Source: Parastagonospora avenae f. sp. tritici 18332-5 (lineage: Eukaryota > Ascomycota > Dothideomycetes > Pleosporales > Phaeosphaeriaceae). From it: a stretch of DNA of 64,000 nt. Position 1 is the stretch's first letter; each line of letters opens with the position of its first letter. The translations under genes were made by a program, and so were the position numbers. Of this stretch, positions 11,649 to 22,851 are shown one piece after another. The notes below the pieces were generated by a model. That model was not told the origin of the DNA and ran no database searches. It saw only the letters and a program-made list of their open reading frames with translations. The stretch is from NCBI GenBank assembly GCA_022559985.1, contig JAFJTR010000018.1, positions 186,001 to 250,000 on the forward strand, written 5' to 3'.

Positions 11649-12214
11649 CTATAGATTGGCGGCACCTTCCGATTGTAGTTTCCCCACGATATTGTACCGC
11701 TTGCTGAAGAAAGTGTGCCAGTCGTTCAAGGTCTGTTTCTCCTTGTCAGATAGCGTAGAGAAATCTGATATGCAATCCTCGGGTTTGAGCGATGAAAGAC
11801 CCAAAGCTTTATTCGGCTCCTTGCCGGCAAAGACTGAATCAAAATTATCAGTATGAAAAGAAACAAAATGCCGACTGTTTGGCGTACCATGGTAGCCTTT
11901 GCCAGGTGCATATGTCTCCTTGCCGCTTACGTCGAACACGTCACCCTGGTTTGACGTTAGCTGCATGGTCGCTATCGATACTCCATCTTCAAATGCGTAC
12001 CTTGATCGCTACTAACGTGGGATAGCCCTCGTTGGTGCCTGCTAAGCGTCAGGAACCTGCGGACCGAGTACAAGAAACCGAGTTAGTCATGAAGCGTACC
12101 GTCGCATTTTGCCAGGTGGTCGCGGTCGATTATGTCATCCTTGGGAGGCTGGAGGACCACCGGCTCTTTGGGTGCAAACCTCTCCTTCTTTGGCTGATCG
12201 GTAGCGTCTGACAT
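11649..12214 (-). CDS. DAP1: cytochrome-b5-like haem-binding protein of the MAPR/Dap1 family
   Basis: Four exons: 12214-12100, 12038-12001, 11945-11888 and 11833-11649, with introns of 61, 55 and 54 bp. The phases fit exactly and give 131 residues. The spliced product carries the MAPR core: PPKDDIIDRDHLAKCDGT, LVAIKGDVFDVSGK, YAPGKGYHVFAGKE, NKALGLSSLKPEDC and the closing FFSKRYNIVGKL. The tyrosines of YAPGKGY and of the following strand are the haem ligand region. Dap1/PGRMC1 proteins bind haem and support Erg11/CYP51 and other P450s, so a role in sterol synthesis at the ER is expected. There is no clear N-terminal membrane anchor, as in short fungal forms. It sits 360 bp downstream of the agmatinase gene on the same strand. 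The introns fall inside the conserved core, so no unspliced frame covers the domain. Confidence 0.85.
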
Positions 12215-12573
12215 GACTATGGCAAAAATGGTTGATGTGAAGGATGACGCTTGCTTTGGGTTGAGACGGGAAGTGGCAACGCTTGCCTCGGTTAGTGGGG
12301 CGCTTGCGCCATCGTGCACGTACCACCAATCATCAGCCGTAACTCTTCGACACACTTCACCGCGCATAATCGACGCTTCACGGAACAAACGGCACCTCTA
12401 GGATGTACCAGTACATTTTGTCGGATTTGAATCGGGCCCTGAAGTCGCCACGCCGATTTCACCTTGCCGTACAATGAACAGCATTCGAAGAGCAGCAGAA
12501 ATGGCTCTACCAACTCATTGAGGCTGGCTCTCAGAACATTCCCGGATAAGAGTACTCTACTAATGACAACAAA
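12215..12573. other. intergenic, between agmatinase and DAP1
   Basis: 359 bp holding the 3' end region of the agmatinase transcript and the promoter of DAP1 (both on the minus strand). An upstream in-frame Met series leads into DAP1, but the conserved protein starts at 12214. No other feature is seen. Confidence 0.35.
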
Positions 12574-14545
12574 CTATGCAACAGGTTTCTTAACCATCAA
12601 TCCTATCAAGGCGAGGGCTACCTCAGCGGCGGCCAAAACTGTGGTCTCTCCTGAATTATCGTAGATGGGCGAGACCTCGACTGCAAGAGAATTAGCATGC
12701 CAGAAAGCTATTCTAGAACCTGCGCTACTCACCAACATCTGCGCCGACCACTTCCAGACCTTCGAGACCGTCTAGAATTGACAAAAGCTCGCGCGTGGAC
12801 CAGCCACCGACTTCGGCCGTCCCCGTGGCAGGTGCGAATGCTGGATCTAAGACATCGATATCCACACTGATGTATACCTTGGTGCCAGTCACTCTCTTCT
12901 TCAACATTTCAATGATTCCATGCACACCAACTCGGTCGATATCCCTGGCTTTGATCATCTCGAACCCACAGCGAAGATCGTTTCGTAGATCCTTCTTTGG
13001 GCGAATCACTGGTGCACGAATACCAGCATGAATTGAGGTATTACGAACTAACCCCTCCTCATGCGCAATGTGGAGAAAGGTGCCATGGTTGACACCAGCG
13101 TAGTGCGAGATTCCCCCGCCTGCTACACGTCAGTACCGCTTGTAATGCTTTTACGACTGCACTAACCTAAGGCTTCTGGATCCCATGTGTCTTGCAAGAC
13201 ATTGTCAGCGAAGTCTCTAAACTCTTTACGTCACCATACCAATGTGGCTATCGAAATGGATAACACTGACTGGACCCCAGTGATCGTGCGTGGATCGTAA
13301 CGCCGACAGAGTCGTAGTGTGGTCTCCACCTAGTGTCACGATTCTCGGCACCGTGTAATCGCTCGAATTCGTACGCTTTGCGGATACGACCTGTCAAAGC
13401 ATCAGTTACGAAGACGAAGCGACAACGTGCATCACAACGTGCCTTGTGAGCTTTATCCAGTTGTTTCAACGCGGCTGTATTGTCCTTGCGACACGTCAGC
13501 GACTCATTTGAAACAAGTCCGCGATCCAAACTCACTAAGAAAGTCAAAGGCGCATCTCCGCAGTCCACGATCCGAGCCCAATCCAGTAAAACGTTCTCCC
13601 CTACATTGTGTTAGTTGGCCATGCATAGGTTTCGCTTCGAACACCATTGCACCACACTGCTGCAGCGGATATCAACGTGCTTCCCACCTGTGCCACAATT
13701 GACGAGTCACGGACAAGGATAAGCGAATGTGCCGTAGACCTCGATGAAAGTGCAGCATGCGGTGTAAGGTCAAGTCGTGCGCGTGAAACCGGAAGAAACT
13801 CGCAATCACAGTCCAGAGTGTGTTCCAAATATGGAGTCCCAACGTACCAGTATATATGCTCCAACCGGCCCCCGGTGCAATTCTTCGTGAACCTTGTCGG
13901 ATGCCGCTTGGACCAAAGCGAGCCCCAGGTCGTGCTGTCACACCCTGACCGAGTTAGTTCTGAGTACCACCTGTACATACAGTCCAACACCACCAAGCCG
14001 ACGGTGCGCATCGCACATCGACTTGCGTGCTACTGCATGATTCTGAGAGAACGTCTGCACATATGGGCGTCGTTGCTGGCGTGTTTGGACCACGATGCTC
14101 ATCTGTAAATGCATACAAAACAAATGCGGCGGTTACCACTCCCGCTTCCCCGCGTGTACAGCCCCTTCCTCGATCTTGCAGCGCGCAGTGACTCCCGCAC
14201 TTCCAATCATCGACTAAGGCAACACCCGCACCCTGACGTGACACCAGGTAACGACATTCAGGAAGGTCAGGCCAGACTCGAAAGAGATGTACTGACAGTA
14301 TCAAAGGGCGCGCCCAAAACGGCAATGTCGAACTTCTCCACCTCTTCATGTTCCCCAGCCAAGCAATGGACGTACGGCAGATTCGCGTAGGTATTCAGCC
14401 CAGCAAATTTGGCCTGCGAGACGTCCGGGTCCATGAACCCGCTCAGTACAGCTTGGTCTGTTGTGTACCCAGACGTGGGTGGGAACACAATCTCGCGTGC
14501 CCCCGTCAGAGCGGCAAAGGTGATGAAGGGTAGCAAAGCAATCAT
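12574..14545 (-). CDS. agmatinase / arginase-family ureohydrolase with signal peptide
   Basis: Eight exons: 14545-14297, 13944-13848, 13600-13536, 13484-13443, 13390-13240, 13190-13167, 13119-12733 and 12680-12574. They total 1122 nt (373 residues), and every junction keeps phase. Ureohydrolase landmarks are all present: LGAPFDTGVTARPGARFGP; GGDH (metal His); HFDSHIDTWD (D-x-H-x-D metal site); SVDIDVLDPAFAPATGTAE (D-x-D metal site plus guanidino-group loop). Two Mn2+ ions would hydrolyse agmatine, or a related guanidino compound, to an amine plus urea. The N-terminus MIALLPFITFAALTGA is a good secretory signal, as in several fungal agmatinase-type proteins, so action outside the cell or in the secretory route is likely. 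Introns 1 (352 bp) and 2 (247 bp) are long for this genome. Intron 4 (13442-13391) appears to use a GC donor. Confidence 0.87.
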
Positions 14546-15324
14546 CTTGAAAAGTGATTTCTGAATGAGCAGGAATCCATGGAACGTCTGGGGATCGAGA
14601 CTTATAAAGTCCTGGATGTTATCGCAATACATCGTTGCTAACGGCGATGACAGCCTCGCTAGTGCTTCATTGGGCAAGTACAGCCGATTCGGAGACCCCT
14701 CACTATGCATGGCTTGTCGCTCGACTACCATTTCTATGGATGTCCTACAAGGGTGCCGTCATCTCTCATTTCAGATAGAATCTCGGGACGTCCAAGTGGT
14801 AAAATGAATCAACACGATACAATGTTTGGAGATCTCGACGAAATTCACCACTTCTGATAAATGTAGCTCGAATGCGATGGCTTACCAGAAATCATGCAGT
14901 GGGTTTAGAATACGCGTACGACATGCTCAAAATTTAGAGAAGATCAAGGCATACAAGAATTCGATGAGACGTGATACGCTGCAGGTCAAAGACGAGACAT
15001 GCGCACTCAGAGGCGGTTCTTGCACAGGTTGAAGTGACAGTCCATCCATTTGCGACAGCTCCGGTGATTCCCTTTAATACTAAACAGCATGCCTACACAA
15101 ATTGACAACGTCTATTAGTTTCATTGTTGATATCTCAGAATGTCAGGAAATTGGGATTCGAGACGCGTGCTGGACATAGCGCGGGTGGTGATGGTGTTCG
15201 ACGACTAGCGCGCCAAGGCTCGGCTAGTTGTTTCTCCTCTGCCCGCCCACGTTCGCTCGTCGAAATTCGACATCACGACGCCGAATCTTCAATCGACAAC
15301 CGCTAACCCGCAGCAAATTCCAAG
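14546..15324. promoter_or_regulatory. divergent promoter region, agmatinase / RPL9
   Basis: About 780 bp between two head-to-head genes. Short frames here show no family features. The pyrimidine-rich tract around 15230-15300, just before the RPL9 start, is typical of fungal ribosomal-protein leaders. No recognised regulator site is claimed. Confidence 0.4.
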
Positions 15325-16458
15325 ATGAAGTACATGTACGTCTATCCACGATGGCCATGAGCTGGTCGCCGCTTCCCTCGAATTACACGCACGAAACACG
15401 CACCGCATCTACGATCAAAATCCGACAACTCGCATCGCAACACAATTAGAGATTTGGATGGACAAGGGCTGACAATGGGAACAGCCACTCCGAGGAATTG
15501 CTCGACATCCCCGAGGGGGTCAAGGTCGCCATCAAGACCAGGAATGTCGTCGTTGAGGGTCAGTGGACAATTGCGCAGATGTACGCATGATCGGTGGCTA
15601 ACTTTTTGCAGGTCCCCGCGTAAGGCGCACACCATAGATTCACCACGCACAATTGCTCACAATTCGCAGGGCAAGCTCTCGAAGTCGCTTGGTCACTTGG
15701 CGGTCAGCTTCACACACGTATGTTGAATTCGAGAGTACGCCTGATTATCCCATACTAAGACCGTGACAGCCCAAGAAGAACGTCATCAAGATCGAGCTCC
15801 ATCACGGCTCCCGCAAGAGCGTCGCCACTCTCCGCACTGTCCGCACTCTCATCGTACGTCGCAATCGCTCGTCGCGCCAGGATATCCGCAGCATAGGGCA
15901 AGGACTGACAGGGCGCAGAACAACTTGATCATCGGTGTCACCAAGGGCTACAAGTACAAGTGAGTTGAGCCGCGAGGAGATTTTAACGGAGACACATGCT
16001 AACATTGATATAGGATGCGTTATGTCTATGCCCAGTATGTCTATCACGCGCGAATTGCAGCGACCGTGAATCCTTCGGGACCCGCGACATCTCCTGACCT
16101 GCCACTAACATTGTTTCTAGTTTCCCCATCAACGTCAACATCGAGAAGAACAAGGAGACCGACCAGTTTGAGGTTGAGATCAGGAACTTCGTCGGCGAGA
16201 AGCTCGTACGAAGGGTCACCATGAGGCCCGGTGTCGATGTCGAGGCATCAAAGAACACCAAGGATGAGCTTCAGCTCACCGGAAACGTACGCATTCGCCA
16301 ATCCGGATGAGATAACAGGACTAATGTGTATGCAGTCCCTCGAGGATGTTTCCCAGAGCGCCGCCGATATCCAGCAAATCTGCAAGGTCCGCAACAAGGA
16401 TATTCGAAAGTTCTTGGATGGTCTGTACGTGTCGGAGCGGGGCAACATTGAGGCATAA
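15325..16458 (+). CDS. RPL9: 60S ribosomal protein L9 (uL6)
   Basis: Nine exons: 15325-15335, 15485-15558, 15612-15619, 15670-15717, 15770-15853, 15919-15959, 16014-16034, 16121-16286 and 16336-16458. Total 576 nt, 191 residues, the same length as yeast Rpl9. The spliced protein starts MKYI and contains IPEGVKVAIKTRNVVVEGP, RGKLSKSLGHLAVSFTH, NLIIGVTKGYKYKMRYVYAH, FPINVN, VEIRNFVGEKLVRRVTMRPG and ends SERGNIEA, near-identical to eukaryotic uL6. It binds 28S rRNA near the base of the stalk and the sarcin-ricin loop. The 11-nt first exon ends inside codon 4; exon 3 is only 8 nt (15612-15619) and encodes part of the Gly-Pro-Arg turn. The first intron (149 bp) is the longest. Because of eight introns, no single open frame shows the gene. 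Confidence 0.95.
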
Positions 16459-16889
16459 GCGTGTCGCGGGTTACGGGTTTCTTTCACGGCATATGAGCAC
16501 ATGAGCTTCTCTGCATCACGGACTGCGGTTGGCGCCCTGGGGTTCAGCTCAAAAAGGATGTTTGATAACAATACCACCACTACCGGATGGACCAAACTGC
16601 GCGCGCCAGCTGTGATGACATGACTCGCTACATAGCACGAACTTTATGTTAATTCTCAGCAACCGCCCTGAGCATAATGCGTCAACCTATGGGACCCAGA
16701 ATGCGCATTGGAGAGATTCGTTCTTATAGAATCTGGCTAATCATGCACAATGAGTTGAGCATCCGTCGACTTGCGCGACGTCCCACCTGAAAAAGAAATT
16801 TCCTTCGCTGCTCTCCTTGACAATCGAAAGTTTCCTAACTGGTTTGTCCAGCATGGCGTCCTCAACATCGACCAGCTACGTCGTGACCC
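16459..16889. other. intergenic, 3' of RPL9
   Basis: 431 bp between the RPL9 stop and the decayed F-box-like copy. No feature is recognised; it may include the degraded 3' part of that pseudogene. Confidence 0.3.
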
Positions 16890-17477
16890 TTACGCACCGC
16901 GCCATGCTAAGCCCTTTCGGCGAAGCTTCGCAGCCAGCCCATACCACACGACCCCAACTATCAGCGTACCATCCCTACCGTCTCCCGAGCACAGAGCAGC
17001 TTTCACGTAATACTTTTGCTGTATCAGGCGTTGCTCCCAAATGAGCATGTGCTGATACTGCGCAGCATTAATCAGTCCTCCCGTCAGGCGGAACTCCATC
17101 GAAGGCAAATGGTCGATGAGGCACAGCACATCCGCCAAGTCAAACCGTTCCAATTCGACATGTATCGAATCGGCCAGCTTAGTCGGTGTCCTAATGACTG
17201 TCCTGCCTATGATGAGCGCCAAGAGATGATTATTGTACACAAGCGCCCATTGCGCTACGAACTCGGCGTTGATGGTGCAGCACGAAAGTATGAAGCCGGA
17301 ATATCACTCGAGGTCGCGGACTGTAGAAAGACAGAAGCTTTCGGGCCCTGCGCCGGGCGGCGCTAGGATTTGAAGGCGTGGGTGTTTTCCGGGTTTCACG
17401 ATTTTGGTGGTTGAGGCGATAATGGCGTCGTAGACATGGAGACGGAGCTCGGCGGGGAGGGCGAGGAAGGAGGGCAT
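16890..17477 (-). pseudogene. F-box-like (LPxELR family) pseudogene, copy a
   Basis: From an ATG at 17477 the frame reads MPSFLALPAELRLHVYDAI, the LPxELRxxxY start shared with the other copies nearby. It then hits an in-frame TGA at 17304-17306 (codon 58), directly before YSGFILSC. The intact-looking relative at 18726 has EYSGFFMSC at the same place, so the stop interrupts conserved sequence. Downstream, the frame stays open for a further 116 codons to 16890. CGA to TGA is one plausible origin of the stop. The LPxELR motif is like that of F-box/2EXR-type fungal proteins; no function is assigned. Short introns could exist, but none removes the TGA. Confidence 0.6.
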
Positions 17478-17706
17478 AGTGTTGGGTCGAACAACTCAGT
17501 GATGATCGAGTTGTGCGGTTGAGAGGGAATGTGGAGGGCGTCGAGGGTAGTGTCGAGGCACAGCGCTTATATCAGAAGAAAGGTCGAGTATACACACGTG
17601 TGAACGCTAGCGTACTTCTATAGTCTCCATCATATTGCTGCCACTCCAAGGCCAGATGCTCCATATGATATCTTGTGGCGGCCTGAATACGTGCCTAGAC
17701 CTTTTT

Positions 17707-17823
17707 TCACTGCAACATCTCAAGGGACTCTGTTCGATCAGCTTCCTCCACGCCGACTAGGTGGTCGAGGCGAATGTTGTAGTGTATTTGGATACGAAGT
17801 TCATCAGGAAGGTCGAGGAACAT
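17707..17823 (-). pseudogene. F-box-like N-terminal remnant, copy b
   Basis: A 38-codon frame from ATG 17823 beginning MFLDLPDELRIQIHYNIRL, which matches the start of copies a, c, d and e, then stops at 17707-17709. Nothing further downstream on this strand resembles the family. Best read as a 5' fragment left by deletion or recombination. It is too short to be a functional protein of this family. Confidence 0.5.
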
Positions 17824-18225
17824 ACTCTATAGATGTTGGTTAGCACAGTTACTAAGTCTTAGACTGAAGATAGTTAGTCTAAGGAAGTGAGATATCATTT
17901 AGCAAAGGTTGAGATAGCGTGGTTACTATATCTAGCAATTGATTACTTTGATGTGTTCTGATCATTGAGCTGAAAAGGCCACTTGGCACGTCTTTACTAT
18001 ACGATGCTGTTGCAAAGATCCTACCACAGTCATCTGAGGGACTCTCACAACTCCTCAATCTCCGTACGTCCTCCTTGGCTTGTCCCTCATATCTCAAATA
18101 TATTAAATCGGGCATGTCAGTACCAGAGCTACTGCTTTGATACATACCTAGGTATGGTACTGGACGTGAGTTGCGCATCTCGCTGACGGACCTGGAAGTG
18201 AGCATGGAAAGATGGGCCTCATCAA

Positions 18226-18399
18226 CTAGCGCGCACGGGTAGGACTTGTAGGTTGTATTTCATCTGGTCCCAAATTGGGCTTTCCTTTTGGACTGGTCTG
18301 AGTGGTAGTGCTGGCGGTGATGATGCCGCGGAAGATTTGGACACGGAGCTCGACGGGGAGGAAGAGGAGAGTGCCTGGTTGAAGCGGAGTTAAGGTCAT
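18226..18399 (-). pseudogene. F-box-like N-terminal remnant, copy c
   Basis: From the Met at 18399 the frame reads MTLTPLQPGTLLFLPVELRVQ followed by IFRGIITAST, again the LPxELR motif, and stops at 18226 after 57 codons. The YSGF and LQAV segments seen in copies a, d and e are absent downstream, so this is a truncated copy. It lies back to back with copy d on the other strand. Confidence 0.5.
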
Positions 18400-18725
18400 G
18401 GTGGTGGTAGGGGTGAAGTGACACCTGAGGCAACCTCTTGTGGGGAGTGTGATGGGTTTCAAGCTGAGGTACCTAGGTAGTGTGCAAGTAATGGCTGCGC
18501 GTGTCACCCGCACTGCTGTCCTGAGAGGAGAGTGCGGGCTGCCACATGTCTCAATTTTCGCTCCCGTCCGTTTGAACGCTGGCGGTGGAACAACGATCCG
18601 CCGGTGCATGCTCTTGTTGTTACTTTTGGTGCGGCTCTCACACCTTCTATCCTCGACCTCACCTTCTCATAGGTCCCCACCAACAAAAACATCCGCAGAG
18701 CGCCCAAGATCTTCCGCTATCCAGT

Positions 18726-19399
18726 ATGGCTGCAGTGCCCGGCAAGGTCGGTCTTTTTGGTAGACTGCCAGCGGAGCTGCGCATCGACATCTACCGCATG
18801 ATCGTCGAAGATAACACCGTAAAACTCACCAAGCCCGCGGAGACGACTGACATCGGCAGCATACTGCATCGCATCCAGACGTCCTTTGAGCTCCAGGAGT
18901 ACTCTGGATTCTTCATGAGCTGCAAAGAAATCATGGATGAACTCCAAGCCGAGTGGGTTACAAAGTTCAACGATTACGTCCAAGCTGTGTTCGCCCACTT
19001 GATCGACTTTGACGCCCCCCACGTCGACAAGCTCTGCGACTCGATCGGCCTGCAAATTCGCATGCTGCCGTTAGAACATCGTCCGTACCGGGTGGAGGAT
19101 ACACGAAAAGGGATTCCGCAAATCGAACAACTGTGTCGACACTTCCCGTTCATCACCTTCACCGGTACTAAGTGTTGTTTCCGGCGTGTGTGGATGATAT
19201 TATCTAACTGCCGTTATTTCTCTACAGACTTGCCGAGGACAAGGATGAGATGCAGGTAGGCACGAGTAATTCTATCGATAGCGTGGCTTTCGCTTGGAAG
19301 AGACTCGCCGATAGGGGAAGAGCAGGCCGTCAGATATGGAGAGGCTTGCATTGGTTCGGTAGGTGTGAGGCGAGAGAGAGGTATGATCGTTCGTAATGC
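18726..19399 (+). CDS. F-box-like (LPxELR family) protein, copy d, possibly intact
   Basis: The frame opens MAAVPGKVGLFGRLPAELRI and runs through EYSGFFMSCKEIMDEL, YVQAVFAHLIDF and EQLCRHFPFITFTG. A second open stretch in another frame (from ~19230) reads LAEDKDEMQVG and GRQIWRGLHW to a TAA near 19399. It matches copy e (DEDETRVG, SQMWRGVH), so it belongs to the same protein. Joining the two needs an intron around 19165-19228; the acceptor TTTCTCTACAG at ~19228 is good, but the donor that keeps phase (near 19194) is weak. A donor at GGTACT would instead end the protein early. So it is either a two-exon gene of ~210 residues or a frameshifted copy. F-box/2EXR-like by motif; no substrate can be inferred. 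Confidence 0.45.
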
Positions 19400-20162
19400 T
19401 TGAGCGAGTAGTGGTGCCATCGTCACGCATACAAGTCGTATCAGATCTAGAAGAGACTATGAAAGCTGGAAGAGGGAGAAGAAGAGCACGGTAGATAACT
19501 TGGAGGAATGAGCATACGCGTGGCTAACTACTCGTCCTCTGGCAATTCATGTGATAAACTCAAACAGTTGCCATTTGTCCGTACATAGCAATCCTCATTA
19601 TCACGTGAGCTGCTAATGCACAGGCCTGCAGGCCTGTGCGCAGCAGAATTGTATATGAACGCGTTCGTACGATAGATAGAACATCATCAGTCTGCAACAA
19701 TATACACTCGTAACTTGATCAACCCCATCGTAGAATATTGTACACCCACTTACCGCAACTATCGCGGTACAAAGGAAGTGCTACTAACACCATTAGTATT
19801 TACAATGTTACTCGAACATGTACTAGTCGCTTAGTGTCTCGTTATATCTCTTGCTCATCAAGCAAATTACGCATCGGGACAGGGAGTTGTCGTGGGCATA
19901 TGAAAAGATTTGGAGCATTCGAATTATACTTCGTGCGAACAAGAGAGACGTTTGTGGTGTAAAGCTGCCAAGAGATGACATGGAAAGAGATTTAAGCTCC
20001 TGAGGTGGTGTCTCGTGCCGGCTTTGAAGCTGCTGCGATGAGGCTTGAATGTTGTGTAAAAGCAAACTAATGATACTGTTCGAACAGAAGTCTTCACTTG
20101 GCCTAGAGCTGAGACATGACTCAGCTTTCACTCCGTTGTATTTGCGCACGGCCAGCGACACA

Positions 20163-21005
20163 ATGTTTGCTAGCCTATATAACCTCCAAAACCCCCTCCT
20201 GGTACGGCTCTCTCAGTCCACCACCAACCCTTGCAAACGCGATTCCTTGACTTCACATAGGCATAGGGGTTACTTAGACTCTACATCCTACATCACCTTC
20301 CCCCATTTAGCTACTACTCCCATCAAGCCTAGTTTGTTGCACGCACTACCAGCTGAGCCGCGCCTTGCCATCTACCATGCGATCATCGATGATGCCACCT
20401 TTGTCTTCGAGAAGCCGCAGAAGCCGACTGCCGTCGAGACATTTCCGTACCGCCTCCCGTCAACCCCATATCTGCACGAGAGCTCTGGGTTCATCCTAAG
20501 CTGCCAATAGATCAAGCACGAGCTCCAGGCCGCATAGCTCACAGCGTACAACAAGCACTTGCAAGCCGTCTTCGCGCCCACGCCATTCCTCCATGTGCCC
20601 CAGTTCACCAAGCTCAGCTCGAGACGTCCGATGACCTACTCGATTTCGCCGACCTGGGATTGGGTGGACGATGAGCAGAGTTCGCTGCGCATCGCGGAGG
20701 TCTTTCGGCACTTCCCGCGTGATGGGCTCACATACAGGACTGCGGATATCTCGGATGGGTACGAGGGTATCCTTTATTATACTCTGCCAGGTTCCTTTTG
20801 TCACGGCAATGGGAATGGGGACGGGGATGATGATGAGGATGAGACTCGGGTAGGCTTTCATCTTGGCACGGCCAGTCAGATGTGGAGAGGTGTGCATCGT
20901 CGGTGGAGTGGTCGTGGCTATCGAGCGAGATTTGAAGCCATTATCATATTCTCAGCTCGTTTTGTCTCTGGTAGAAGGCAGGTAAGCTGGATCAGAGAGA
21001 GATGA
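20163..21005 (+). pseudogene. F-box-like (LPxELR family) pseudogene, copy e
   Basis: One reading frame from ATG 20163 to 21005, with two in-frame amber stops at 20508-20510 and 20535-20537. Before the stops: LLHALPAEPRLAIYHAIIDD and ESSGFILSC. After them: LQAVFAPTPFL, RIAEVFRHFPRDG, DEDETRVG and QMWRGVHRRW. All segments align with copy d, and no frameshift is needed. The two stops replace residues inside the conserved helix (CKEIMDELQAEW in copy d). ELR has also become EPR in the signature. The Gly/Asp-rich insert (GNGNGDGDDDEDE) before the C-terminal motif looks like microsatellite expansion. Confidence 0.6.
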
Positions 21006-21669
21006 GCATGGAGACGTAGAGAGCATGTTGTATAGATTGAATGAATGAGAATGTTTGTGAACAATCCACCTTCTGGGAGTCCATGAAATGATTGAAAAAG
21101 GGGTCAATGATGTCCGCATCGCGACAGTACAGTGCCATCATAAAGTGCGAAGTTCTACGTGCATATTGAACCCCAAGTGAAAAATGACAGAATCATTTGT
21201 GGTGGTATGCAGCTGCGAGAAGATGATAGTGGAAGCGATTGTAGCTAACGTCAGCGGAACTTGCCGCGGCCGCTCTTGCCCTGCCTCACAAGTCTCACTA
21301 GGACCGTGCCTTCAACAACGCGCCGATGCCCATCCAATTCTGCCTTTGCAAATATGGCCAGCCAACACCGTGAAGCCTTATCCGTGCATCTCCACTGCGG
21401 ACAGCTTTGCAACAGCAGAATGGATGACGCACGCTTGACGCGGCATAACGTGCCTTCACCCCGCATCACCCACCGGCAATGTCGAGCTATCGCCGCAAAA
21501 TCCGCGTTGAACAGCGATTCACCCGTCGCTGCTTCCTAATTGGGACCATGACGAGCTGTCGCTGCAGCTATAAGTGCATGGAGTGTCTGCGGAGGCGCAT
21601 TCCTCTGTCAATAGTCTTTCCAATCCGCCTTCGCCCATACAACATCCCCACATCAACAAGACAGCAACC
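21006..21669. promoter_or_regulatory. promoter region of the aldo-keto reductase gene
   Basis: 660 bp upstream of the reductase. A TATAAG element lies at 21569-21574, about 95 bp before the ATG. It is followed by a C-rich, A/C-ending leader (CATCAACAAGACAGCAACC before the ATG), which is the usual shape of a strong fungal core promoter. Other features were not seen. Confidence 0.45.
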
Positions 21670-22851
21670 ATGCCAGACAAGCTAGACGTCGAGGGCCTGC
21701 TCAAGGAGTCGAAAGCCGAATACAGGCGCTTGGGAAACAGTGGTCTCAGGGTTTCGGTGCCAATTTTGGGTGCTATGAGTATTGGCTCGTCCAAGTGGCA
21801 GCCATGGGTCATTGAGGAAGAAGACTCGCTGCCGCTGCTGAAGGCTGCATACGATCGCGGACTGACCACGTGGGACACCGGTAAGTCTCCAAAGAATGGA
21901 ACCTAATTGCCTCAGTCGCTGATAGGTTCACCACAGCCAATGTTTACTCCAATGGAGTTTCGGAACAGATCATTGGCAAGGCGATCAAGAAGTACGACCT
22001 TCCCCGCCACAAGCTCGTCATCCTCACGAAATGCTACGGATACACGGGCGAGGACCCAGGCCTGCGAACGATACAGTACGGCACAGAGCTACCGCAGCTC
22101 AGAGACTACACCAATCAAGGCGGCTTGTCGCGTCAGGCCATCTTTAATCAGGTCAATGCCTCCTTGAAGCGGCTCGACACCGACTACATCGATCTCCTGC
22201 AGATCCACCGATTCGACCACAACACTCCAATCGAGGAGACGATGGAGGCGCTGCATGACCTGGTCAAGAGCGGCAAGGTACACTACATCGGTGCCAGCTC
22301 CATGTGGGCTGTGCAGTTTGCGCGGATGCAGTTCGCAGCCGAGAAGAACGGCTGGACCAAGTTCATCAGCATGCAGAACCACTACAACCTGCTCTACCGC
22401 GAGGAAGAGCGTGAGATGAACAGGTTCTGCAACGACACTGGTGTTGGTCTCATTCCGGTATGTTGCCAGACACCTTATATGCCGTTCAGTTACTGACAGC
22501 TTCTAGTGGGCACCCCTCTGCCGTGGACATCTCGCCCGCCCCTCCTCCGCTTTCGGCAGCACCACGCGCTCAGAAGGCGAAGAAAAGGCCAATGCGCTGC
22601 AGACCGGCCGCCAGAACAACGACAAGCAGATCATCGAGCGCGTGGAGGAGCTTGCAAAGAAGCACGACTGGAAGATGAGCCATGTCGCGCTTGCTTGGAT
22701 CAACAAGCGCGTCTCGAGCCCCATCATCGGCTTCTCGAGCGTAGCGCGTATGGACGAGGCGCTTGATGCACGGGGCAAGGAGCTGACAGAGGAGGAGGAC
22801 AAGTATCTTGAGGAGCTTTACGTGCCTGTCAGCATTGTAGGTCACTCGTAG
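21670..22851 (+). CDS. aldo-keto reductase
   Basis: Three exons: 21670-21880, 21937-22457 and 22507-22851, with introns of 56 and 49 bp; 358 residues. The TIM-barrel reductase signatures are in order. They begin with YRRLGNSGLRVSVPILGAMS. The catalytic tetrad is Asp69/Tyr74 (WDTANVYSNG), Lys102 (ILTKCYG) and His161 (QIHRFDH). Then come SLKRLDTDYIDLLQ, GKVHYIGASSMWA, MQNHYNLLYREEEREM and the cofactor region from ~300 (SHVALAWI, SSPIIGFSS). It belongs to the large fungal AKR group related to versiconal hemiacetal acetate reductase and YajO-like enzymes: NADPH-dependent reduction of aldehydes or ketones, cytosolic. Neighbours do not form a biosynthetic cluster, so a general detoxification role is as likely as secondary metabolism. 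Confidence 0.9.
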
